Positions 1-5,004 of a DNA stretch of 5,004 bases are shown here, one piece after another; within the stretch, counting starts at the first letter, position 1, and each line of letters starts with the position of its first letter. Origin of the DNA: Planctomycetota bacterium (lineage in GTDB: Bacteria > Planctomycetota > Phycisphaerae > UBA1845 > Fen-1342). The stretch spans positions 1 through 5,004 of the forward strand of contig JAUWXH010000202.1 of the NCBI GenBank assembly GCA_030616465.1, in the 5' to 3' direction. The notes beneath the pieces were generated by a model. That model had not been told where the DNA came from. It saw nothing but the letters and a program-made list of their open reading frames with translations, and searched no databases. Both the position numbers and the translations under genes were made by a program.

Positions 1-2
1 AG

Positions 3-1664
3 CCGGTTGATCGCCGGACGATCCGCCTGATCAACCCCAATTCGCCGCTCTCGAACATCACCATGCCGGAGATCATCCGGAAGATGACCTTCACGCGCAA
101 GGCGTTGTTCGCGCCGACGGGGCTGACCATCTGTGCGGCGGTGATGCCGAAGCACTGGGCCGTCGAGGTCGTGGACGAATGTACGCTCGACGGGCGGCAT
201 CGGGCCAAGGCGGACGTGGAGATCGTCGGCATCTCTGCCATGACCGCGCAGGCCAAGCGGGCGTACGAGATCGCCGACGACTATCGCCGGCTGGGCGTGA
301 CGGTCGTCATGGGCGGGATTCACCCCAGCGCGTTGCCGGAAGACGCGCTGCAACATTGCCACAGCGTGTGCAAGGGTGACGCCGAGTCCACGCTGCCACA
401 CCTGATCGTCGATTGGGAGGCCGGCGTCGAGCGGGGTGACGATCCGCGCGGCGGCATCGCCCGCATTTACGACTGGGCGGAGTTCCCCACGGCGCCGATC
501 GCGACGCCGCGTAAGGACCTGCTCGACCCGCGCGATTACCTGGTCGCCAACCCGATCCAGACGACGCGCGGCTGCCCGCATAACTGTAACTTCTGCACGA
601 CGCCGGGCGTGTTTGGCCGCAGGTTTCGCCAACGGGCGATTGAAGACATTGTTGAGGAGATCCGGGAGGCGAAAGAGCGGCACCGCAGTTGGTGCTTCAT
701 CTTCGCCGACGACGATTTCGGCGGCAACCACCAGTGGGCGATCGAGCTGTGCGAAGCGCTCAAGCCGCTGAAGATCGCCTGGGCCAGCCAGTGCGATGTG
801 CTCATCAGCCACAACGATCGGCTATTGCGCGCGATGCGCGCGAGCGGCTGCGTCGGGCTGATCCTCGGGCTGGAGAGTCCCCGCCAGGATGCGCTCACCG
901 AGGCGGGCAAGAAGTTCGTCAAGTCGGAGACGTATGCGTGGCGGATCCGTAAGATTCAGAGCTACAGCATCAGCTTGTGGGGGGCGTTCATCTTTGGGTT
1001 CGATAGCGATACCTGGCGGGACTGTATGTACGCCTGCCGGTTCGCGCAACGGATGAACCTGGCGATGAGCTGCTTCCCGATCCTCACGCCGCACCCGGGG
1101 ACCGCGTTCTTTCACCAGTTCGAGCGTGAGGGGCGCATCCGCACGTACGATTGGGAGCGCTATAACGGTGCGTCGGTGGTGTACGAACCGAAGCAGATGT
1201 CGGTGAAGCAATTGCGGCACGCCCAGATGGCGGCGTTCAGCGAGTTTTTCTCTCCGCGCTCGGTTTTCCGGCGCCTGCGGCTGATCCCGTTCAAGTCGCG
1301 TGCTTGGCTGGCGAACCTGGCAATCTGGAAGGGCATTCAATACTACTATCGCAAGCGGGGTCGGCAGGTGCCGGCGTTTCGTGACTTCTTGAACCCGCAT
1401 TCGCGGGCCTGGGAGTACCCCGACGAGAGCTGGGCGGCCGAGTGTCAGGCGTCCGAGGTTGTCCCGACCGCCGAGGGAGCCGCGGGCTTCAGCCCGCGCG
1501 GCACCGGCGAGGCCGGCGTCCGCCCGCCGCTGGAAACGCTGGCCGCCGGGGTGGCCGCCGGCAGCGATCCGCTCGTCCGGGCGGCCGATGCTCTGAACCG
1601 GCAGGAAGAAGCCGTCGCAAAGGCGAACCTGCGGTCCGGTGCATCAGCGGCGCGGGTCAAGTAG
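3..1664 (+). CDS. B12-binding radical SAM protein, 5' end outside window
   Basis: Class B (cobalamin-dependent) radical SAM enzyme of unknown substrate; relatives are often methyltransferases or ring-forming enzymes. The frame is open from base 3 and encodes family sequence (RLINPNSPLSNI) before the first ATG at 63, and no good start codon lies in bases 3-62, so that ATG is probably internal and the gene begins upstream. Counting from that Met: a Rossmann-like B12 domain spans about residues 1-120 (VEIVGIS at 52-58, VVMGGIHPS at 81-89, no DxHxxG motif, as usual in this class). The [4Fe-4S]/SAM motif CPHNCNFC has Cys171, Cys175 and Cys178. Further radical SAM barrel motifs are GLES (269-272), FGFD (311-314) and the LTPHPGT segment (341-347). 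Residues about 355-410 (W..YNGASVVYEPKQMS..QL...FFSPRSVFRRL) resemble the DUF4070-type region of HpnP-like proteins. Residues from about 460 are an Ala/Gly/Pro-rich tail. Class is secure; function is not assigned. Confidence 0.93.
   Translation, partial: PVDRRTIRLINPNSPLSNITMPEIIRKMTFTRKALFAPTGLTICAAVMPKHWAVEVVDECTLDGRHRAKADVEIVGISAMTAQAKRAYEIADDYRRLGVTVVMGGIHPSALPEDALQHCHSVCKGDAESTLPHLIVDWEAGVERGDDPRGGIARIYDWAEFPTAPIATPRKDLLDPRDYLVANPIQTTRGCPHNCNFCTTPGVFGRRFRQRAIEDIVEEIREAKERHRSWCFIFADDDFGGNHQWAIELCEALKPLKIAWASQCDVLISHNDRLLRAMRASGCVGLILGLESPRQDALTEAGKKFVKSETYAWRIRKIQSYSISLWGAFIFGFDSDTWRDCMYACRFAQRMNLAMSCFPILTPHPGTAFFHQFEREGRIRTYDWERYNGASVVYEPKQMSVKQLRHAQMAAFSEFFSPRSVFRRLRLIPFKSRAWLANLAIWKGIQYYYRKRGRQVPAFRDFLNPHSRAWEYPDESWAAECQASEVVPTAEGAAGFSPRGTGEAGVRPPLETLAAGVAAGSDPLVRAADALNRQEEAVAKANLRSGASAARVK
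1481..1498. repeat. REP-like GC palindrome inside the radical SAM gene
   Basis: The 8-base arm CGCGGGCT (1481-1488) is followed by TC and then its exact reverse complement AGCCCGCG (1491-1498). It can fold as a 7-bp stem with a TTCA loop. The form (GCGGGCT-N-AGCCCGC) is that of the dispersed REP-type palindromes found in many GC-rich bacterial genomes. It lies in the coding sequence for the low-complexity C-terminal tail, where it reads AAGFSPRG in frame. The arms are directly visible; membership of a dispersed family is inferred, because only one copy is in the window. Confidence 0.5.
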
Positions 1665-1676
1665 CGCGGGCCTGCC

Positions 1677-1699
1677 TCGGGCGAGCTGGCTGAGCCCGA
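1677..1699 (+). terminator. weak inverted repeat after the radical SAM gene, possible terminator
   Basis: TCGGGC (1677-1682) pairs perfectly with GCCCGA (1694-1699) across an 11-base loop, starting 13 bases after the stop codon of the radical SAM gene. The following bases, CTCTTGGCG, hold no real T-tract, so intrinsic termination is doubtful. The position between two apparently unrelated genes is the main support. Confidence 0.2.
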
Positions 1700-1702
1700 C
1701 TC

Positions 1703-1731
1703 TTGGCGAATCGTTCATCCCAACGTAAACT
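1703..1731 (+). promoter_or_regulatory. candidate promoter for hicBA, possibly leaderless
   Basis: A -35-like TTGGCG (1703-1708) and a -10-like TAAACT (1726-1731) each match the sigma-70 consensus at 4 of 6 positions and are separated by the ideal 17 bases. The -10 box ends 6 bases before the hicB ATG at 1738, so initiation at the usual distance would fall on or next to the start codon. No Shine-Dalgarno sequence precedes this ATG, which fits a leaderless message. Prediction from sequence only. Confidence 0.4.
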
Positions 1732-1737
1732 TGCTGT

Positions 1738-1971
1738 ATGCCGAAGAAGAAAAGGCCCAAGCGGTACCACTTACCAGTCGTCGTCGAGCAGGACGAAGAC
1801 GGGGTCTTCATCGTCTCGGTGCCCACGTTGCGCGGCTGCCGTTCCTATGGTCACACAGTCGATGAAGCCATGAGGAACATCGCCCAGGCGGCTGCCCTCT
1901 GTCTGGAGGACGAAGAGCCGTCCGGGGCCGGTACGTTTGTCGGCGTTCGCGACCTTGAGATCGTGGCGTGA
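1738..1971 (+). CDS. hicB: HicB-family antitoxin, short form
   Basis: Antitoxin of a HicBA type II toxin-antitoxin system; HicB proteins bind and block the HicA mRNA-cleaving toxin. The 77-residue product has a basic start (MPKKKRPKR) followed by the HicB partial RNase H-like fold: VVVEQDEDGVFIVSVPTLRGC at 14-34, then SYGHTVDEAMRNIAQAA at 36-52. These match the family pattern of a DEDG turn, a VP.L.GC strand and a G.T.DEA..N helix. The chain ends at about the end of that fold (LEIVA), so the C-terminal helix-turn-helix or ribbon-helix-helix of longer HicB proteins is absent. The ATG at 1738 is the only plausible start and no ribosome binding site is seen before it. The stop overlaps the hicA start in GTGA. 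Antitoxin-first order is the reverse of E. coli hicAB but is common elsewhere. Confidence 0.88.
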   Translation: MPKKKRPKRYHLPVVVEQDEDGVFIVSVPTLRGCRSYGHTVDEAMRNIAQAAALCLEDEEPSGAGTFVGVRDLEIVA

Positions 1972-2195
1972 GTGCCACGCCCGTCATCGACGCCCGAACG
2001 CTGATCAGCGCGCTTCGCAGACTCGGCTTCGTGCGCACGCGTTCGCGTGGTTCCCATCAGCGCTTCGCGCACCCGGACGGCAGAAAGACGACCGTGCCGG
2101 TCCATCGCGGTCGTGATCTCCCGCGTGGGCTGCTGCGGCAGATCGTGACCATTGACCTGGAAATGGAGATGGGCGAATTCATCAAGTTGCTCTGA
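1968..2195 (+). CDS. hicA: HicA-family toxin (mRNA interferase)
   Basis: HicA toxins are small double-stranded-RNA-binding-like proteins that cleave mRNA and stop translation until neutralised by HicB. The product is 75 residues, normal to slightly long for the family. The hallmark core is present: LISALRRLGF (12-21), then RGSHQRFAHPDGRKTTVPVH (27-46) with the catalytic His30 in the GSH motif, then RDLPRGLLRQI (49-59) and a C-terminal helix. All key residues are intact, so it should be active. The start is the GTG at 1968, which overlaps the hicB stop (TGA 1969-1971); this implies translational coupling and fits the absence of a clear Shine-Dalgarno sequence. A C-terminal stretch of about 15 residues (DLEMEMGEFIKLL) is typical of the family. 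Toxin activity is inferred from homology. Confidence 0.92.
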   Translation: MSATPVIDARTLISALRRLGFVRTRSRGSHQRFAHPDGRKTTVPVHRGRDLPRGLLRQIVTIDLEMEMGEFIKLL

Positions 2196-2200
2196 GGCGA

Positions 2201-2235
2201 GTGGGCCCGGAAGAGGCCGCCCGCCGCAGACCCAC
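2201..2235 (+). terminator. GC-rich imperfect hairpin after hicA, weak terminator candidate
   Basis: GTGGG (2201-2205) can pair with CCCAC (2231-2235), or GGGC (2203-2206) with GCCC (2219-2222) and a small inner stem. The structure begins 6 bases after the hicA stop codon. No T-tract follows, so a Rho-independent terminator is not convincing. The rest of 2196-2390 holds no credible gene; it carries the lptF promoter region listed separately. Confidence 0.2.
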
Positions 2236-2281
2236 GCCAGCACCGCCCCGTCGCTGCTGCCTGCTGCCGACGCCCGTTCGC

Positions 2282-2309
2282 TTGACAGGTTGGGCGTCGG
2301 GAATAGAGT
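2282..2309 (+). promoter_or_regulatory. sigma-70-like promoter for lptFG
   Basis: A perfect -35 box TTGACA (2282-2287) is followed after 16 bases by TAGAGT (2304-2309), which matches the -10 consensus at 4 of 6 positions including the invariant TA...T. Predicted initiation near 2316 would leave a 5' leader of about 75 bases before the lptF ATG at 2391. It lies in the only long non-coding gap of the window, directly upstream of the lptF-lptG pair. Confidence 0.6.
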
Positions 2310-2318
2310 TCCGGGAAT
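2299..2318. repeat. GGAA/TTCC repeat cluster over the lptF -10 box
   Basis: GGAA (2300-2303), five bases, TTCC (2309-2312), one base and GGAA (2314-2317) form two overlapping inverted repeats that embrace the predicted -10 box and start site. GGGAAT occurs at 2299-2304 and 2313-2318, and again at 2373-2378 within a further palindrome, TTCCCG-GG-CGGGAA (2364-2377). The placement would suit an operator, but the words are short and chance is possible. Confidence 0.3.
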
Positions 2319-2390
2319 GCATCTGGGATCAGAACGACGCGCCGTGAACAGGGCCGGCGTAGCTTCCCGGGCGGGAATCGCGCGAACCTG

Positions 2391-4043
2391 ATGATCACAC
2401 TGCATGCCTACGTCCTGCGCGAACTGCTCAAGACCTTTGGGCTCGCGATCCTGGCGCTGACGGCGCTGTTTACCATGGGCGGGGGGCTTTACAACGTGGT
2501 ACGCTCCCCGGGTGTGACGGCGGCCAGTCTGCTCAGCGTCCTGCCGTTGCTGCTGCCCATCGTGATCACGCTGACCATGCCGGTGTCGGCCCTGTTCGCG
2601 ACGACGATGGTCTACGGGCGACTGGCGGCCGACAACGAGCTGCTGGCCTGCCGGGCCGCCGGCGTCAACGTCCACCGTACCTTCCTGTCCGCGGTGCTGC
2701 TCTCGGTCTTCGTCACGGCTTTCACACTGCTGTTCGGCAACTTCGTGATCCCCGACTTCATGAAACGTCTGGACCGCTTCGCCCGCACCAACATCCGCGA
2801 TATCGCTCTCCAGCAACTGCGGGCCCAGGGACACGTCAGGTACGGCAACAGGTACTTCATGACCGCCGAGCGCGTCGAGGACGTGGACGACGCGGCGTTG
2901 AGAGCGAAGGGGCTTCCGACCGGGAGGGAGATCCGCTACCTGCTGATTGCCTCGCCCACCTTCCTGCAACTGGACGGGAACGGCGAGGTGGAGCGTTTCG
3001 CGACGGCCCGCTGGGGGCTGTGTCAGTTTGACACGCGGGCGGTCATGCTGCGCGTCACGGTCTACGTGAGCGACGCGTGGGACTACGAGATCGGCAAACA
3101 GTCCGCTCACATCGACCTGCAAAAAGTCGGGCCGGTCGATATCGACCTGCCCATGCCGTTGAAGCCGTCGATGCTCGATCTCAAGACGCTGCTGCGCTGG
3201 CACGCGGCGCCCTGGGAATCGGCCAAGATGCAGCCGCGGATCGAGGAGTTCCTGGTCCAATTGGGACGCCATCGTTTCTACGCGGATTGCGCACAACGGC
3301 TGGGTCAGGGCGAGACGATCACCTTGGAGGACGATCAGGGTTGGAGCTACCGGGTCGAGGCCGAGCGCTGCACGTTTGACGGCAAGCGTCCGGTGCTGGT
3401 CAATGCGCAAGTGGAGATGGGCCGGCCCGGTCAGCCGCGACCGACCCGCTATGAGGCGGCCCGGGCGGTGTTGATCGCCCGCGCTTTGCCCGACGGACAG
3501 CCGATCGTGGAAATCCGGCTGGAGAAATCCGGCGACCGGCCCGTGCTGGAATACAACCCCCGCGCGGACGATTACGACACGCCGCGCGAGAAGCCGACAC
3601 TGTCGCTCGACAGGCTACAAGTGCCGCAGCGCGTTCTAGATGAATTGAAGAGCTACACCCCGGCGGCCGTCCTCGATCCGCAGGTCGCGTTGCCCATCGA
3701 CGGAGAGCTAGTGGACGCGCGGGTGAAGCTCTGGGCGTCGGCGGCGAAACTCCAGCGCAAGGTGGCGGCCCTGGTCCACTTCCGCCTGGGCTATGCCGGC
3801 AGCGCGCTGGTCACCATCCTGATGGGGGCGGCGTTGGGCGTGATCTTCCGCGGCGCGCGGATGCTAGCGGCTTTCGGACTGGCCTGCGTCCCGTTCGGCT
3901 CGGTCACCATCCTCATGGTGATGGGCCGTCAGCTCGGCGAGCACGAGGGTACCGAGGCGGTCGGGGCCGCGATTATCTGGGCCGGGCTGCTGCTGACCGC
4001 CGTGGCGGACGGGTTCATTATACGTTTCGGCGTGCGGCGGTGA
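2391..4043 (+). CDS. lptF: LptF-type LPS export permease with enlarged periplasmic region
   Basis: Inner-membrane subunit of the LptB2FG ABC transporter (YjgP/YjgQ family), which extracts LPS from the periplasmic leaflet and feeds it to LptC/LptA. The first residues (LHAYVLRELLKTF) are the usual family beginning and support the ATG at 2391; only a weak GGGAA lies upstream. TM1 is about 11-34, TM2 45-76, then the coupling-helix motif DNELLACRAAG (81-91) that contacts LptB, and TM3 98-120. A beta-rich periplasmic part follows, then TM4 about 462-486, TM5 491-512 and TM6 522-546. At 550 residues it is far longer than the roughly 360 usual for the family. The excess lies between the LDLKTLLRW segment (262-270) and TM4, where residues 301-390 look like a second beta domain. 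Naming it LptF rather than LptG rests on gene order. Confidence 0.9.
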   Translation: MITLHAYVLRELLKTFGLAILALTALFTMGGGLYNVVRSPGVTAASLLSVLPLLLPIVITLTMPVSALFATTMVYGRLAADNELLACRAAGVNVHRTFLSAVLLSVFVTAFTLLFGNFVIPDFMKRLDRFARTNIRDIALQQLRAQGHVRYGNRYFMTAERVEDVDDAALRAKGLPTGREIRYLLIASPTFLQLDGNGEVERFATARWGLCQFDTRAVMLRVTVYVSDAWDYEIGKQSAHIDLQKVGPVDIDLPMPLKPSMLDLKTLLRWHAAPWESAKMQPRIEEFLVQLGRHRFYADCAQRLGQGETITLEDDQGWSYRVEAERCTFDGKRPVLVNAQVEMGRPGQPRPTRYEAARAVLIARALPDGQPIVEIRLEKSGDRPVLEYNPRADDYDTPREKPTLSLDRLQVPQRVLDELKSYTPAAVLDPQVALPIDGELVDARVKLWASAAKLQRKVAALVHFRLGYAGSALVTILMGAALGVIFRGARMLAAFGLACVPFGSVTILMVMGRQLGEHEGTEAVGAAIIWAGLLLTAVADGFIIRFGVRR

Positions 4044-4046
4044 GCG

Positions 4047-4054
4047 AGGTGGAG
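4047..4054 (+). promoter_or_regulatory. ribosome binding site of lptG
   Basis: AGGTGGAG lies in the 16-base gap between the lptF stop and the lptG ATG at 4060, with GGAG 5 bases from the start codon. It is the clearest Shine-Dalgarno-like sequence in the window and fixes the lptG start. Confidence 0.65.
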
Positions 4055-4059
4055 CGACC

Positions 4060-5004
4060 ATGAGCATCGTGGACCGCTACGTTGCCCGCACGTTCCTGTC
4101 CGGCTACATCATCCTGCTGCTGGTTGGGATCGGGCTGTACATCCTGACCGACCTGCTGGTCAACCTCGACGAGTTCACCAAGGACCCTTCCTTGTCGTTC
4201 GTGCAGGTCCTGGGGGTCATGCGGGATTACTACCAGTACAACATCCCGCTGTACTTCTCGCAGTTGGGCGGGCCGCTGATGGCGATCGCGGCGGCCTTCA
4301 CCCTCGGGTGGATGCTGCGCAACAACGAGCTCACCGCGTTGGTCGCCGCCGGCATGCCGCTTCAACGCCTGGCCGTGCCGCTGCTGGGCTGCTCCGTGCT
4401 CCTGGTCGTCTTGTGGGTGCTCAACCAGGAGCTGGTCGTCCCAAGCTGCGCGACCAAGATCGCGCGCAGCCACGACGACATGGTCGGCGCGCGGGTGGTC
4501 GGCGTGTACTGCGCCCGCGACGACAACAACGCCATCCTTACCGCGTTGCAGCTTGACCCGCGGCGGGGCGTGCTCAAGGGCGTGTATATCGTCGAACCCG
4601 ACGACCGGGGCCGACCCGCGAATCTGATCGAGGCCGACCGGGCCCAGTACGTGCCGGAGCGTGGCGTCTGGACGCTGGAACGCGGCCGACGGATGAGCAT
4701 GGGCCGCACCGGCGTTGAGCCGGGGCTTGGCGAGAGAATCCGCTATGAGCCGGTCTACGAGTACGCCTTCACGCTCAGCCCGGAGGAGTTGCTCTTGCGG
4801 CAGGGGGCCCAATGGTCGGAGCTGTTGAGCGTACGGCAGATGAACGCCCTGCTGCGAAGCCGTAACCTGCCCAACCTGTCCACGATCGACATGAGCCGTC
4901 ACATCCGCCTGACCAAGCCGCTGCTGTTCTGGATCCTGATGACCCTGGCGATGCCGTTCTTCCTGACGCGCGAGCCGACCAGCGTGCTGGCCGCCGGCGG
5001 GCGG
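4060..5004 (+). CDS. lptG: LptG-type LPS export permease, 3' end outside window
   Basis: Second permease of the LPS exporter, partner of the LptF encoded just upstream. Translation from 4060 stays open for 315 codons to the window edge. The protein opens with the family start SIVDRYVARTFLSGY. TM1 is about 12-36 (LSGYIILLLVGIGLYIL), TM2 about 65-87 (SQLGGPLMAIAAAFTLG), and the coupling-helix motif NNELTALVAAGMPL is at 88-101. TM3 is about 104-126 and is followed by VLNQELVVPS, which is typical of LptG/LptF at the start of the periplasmic jellyroll. That domain runs from about 130 to 280 and includes LSPEELLLRQG near its end; TM4 is about 287-303. TM5, TM6 and the C-terminus lie beyond the window. 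Unlike LptF, its periplasmic domain has the normal size. The 16-base spacing and good ribosome binding site indicate co-transcription with lptF. The F/G naming is by order and could be swapped. Confidence 0.9.
   Translation, partial: MSIVDRYVARTFLSGYIILLLVGIGLYILTDLLVNLDEFTKDPSLSFVQVLGVMRDYYQYNIPLYFSQLGGPLMAIAAAFTLGWMLRNNELTALVAAGMPLQRLAVPLLGCSVLLVVLWVLNQELVVPSCATKIARSHDDMVGARVVGVYCARDDNNAILTALQLDPRRGVLKGVYIVEPDDRGRPANLIEADRAQYVPERGVWTLERGRRMSMGRTGVEPGLGERIRYEPVYEYAFTLSPEELLLRQGAQWSELLSVRQMNALLRSRNLPNLSTIDMSRHIRLTKPLLFWILMTLAMPFFLTREPTSVLAAGGR

Noticed and set aside
63..65. ATG at 63 as the true start of the radical SAM gene
   Set aside because: The codons before it, from base 3, encode the expected first strand of the B12 domain (RLINPNSP), so the coding region extends upstream beyond the window.
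822..1400. Minus-strand open frame of 192 codons
   Set aside because: It is antisense to the radical SAM barrel, has biased composition and no motif, and the plus strand explains the region.
1665..1737. Possible small RNA or tRNA in the spacer before hicB
   Set aside because: No cloverleaf or convincing terminator is visible; the 73 bases are better explained as a spacer with a promoter.
2152..2391. Small plus-strand frame spanning the end of hicA and the gap before lptF
   Set aside because: It overlaps hicA out of frame, has no ribosome binding site and a low-complexity product, and it runs through the predicted lptF promoter.
1851..3410. Long minus-strand open frame of 519 codons
   Set aside because: It lies antisense to hicBA and lptF, which have strong family matches. 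Its product is rich in Arg, Gln, His and Asp with no recognisable fold, as expected of a shadow frame in GC-rich DNA.
4018..4902. Minus-strand open frame of 294 codons
   Set aside because: It is antisense to lptG and has the same Gln/His/Arg-rich composition typical of a shadow frame; the plus-strand frame carries clear LptG motifs.

Overview
The window is GC-rich, compactly organised bacterial DNA from a Gram-negative (diderm) organism: two of its five genes are inner-membrane permeases of lipopolysaccharide export. The long LptF-type protein, the weak or missing Shine-Dalgarno sequences and the GC-rich REP-like palindrome suggest Planctomycetota or a similar environmental lineage. That placement is inference; no marker gene is present to confirm it. 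All real genes lie on the plus strand.

Layout: (1) 3-1664, a cobalamin-binding radical SAM enzyme whose start lies before the window. It ends in a low-complexity tail that contains a REP-like palindrome. (2) 1665-1737, a short spacer with a weak inverted repeat and a candidate promoter placed so that the next message could be leaderless. (3) 1738-2195, a hicB-hicA toxin-antitoxin pair, antitoxin first, overlapping by 4 bases. (4) 2196-2390, an intergenic region with a good sigma-70-like promoter (perfect TTGACA) and GGAA/TTCC repeats around its -10 box. (5) 2391-5004, lptF followed 16 bases later by lptG, which runs off the right edge.

The three blocks look like separate transcription units. 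LptF and LptG would form the transmembrane dimer which, powered by the LptB ATPase (not in the window), extracts LPS from the inner membrane and passes it to the LptC/LptA bridge. HicBA is a self-contained module of the kind often found between housekeeping genes. The radical SAM protein has no pathway partner in view, so its substrate is unknown. The most interesting point is that LptF carries roughly 160-185 residues more than the canonical permease, placed between its normal periplasmic domain and TM4, and these look beta-rich like an LptC/LptA unit; LptG has ordinary proportions. I found no CRISPR array, rRNA, tRNA, insertion sequence or clearly new multi-gene system.
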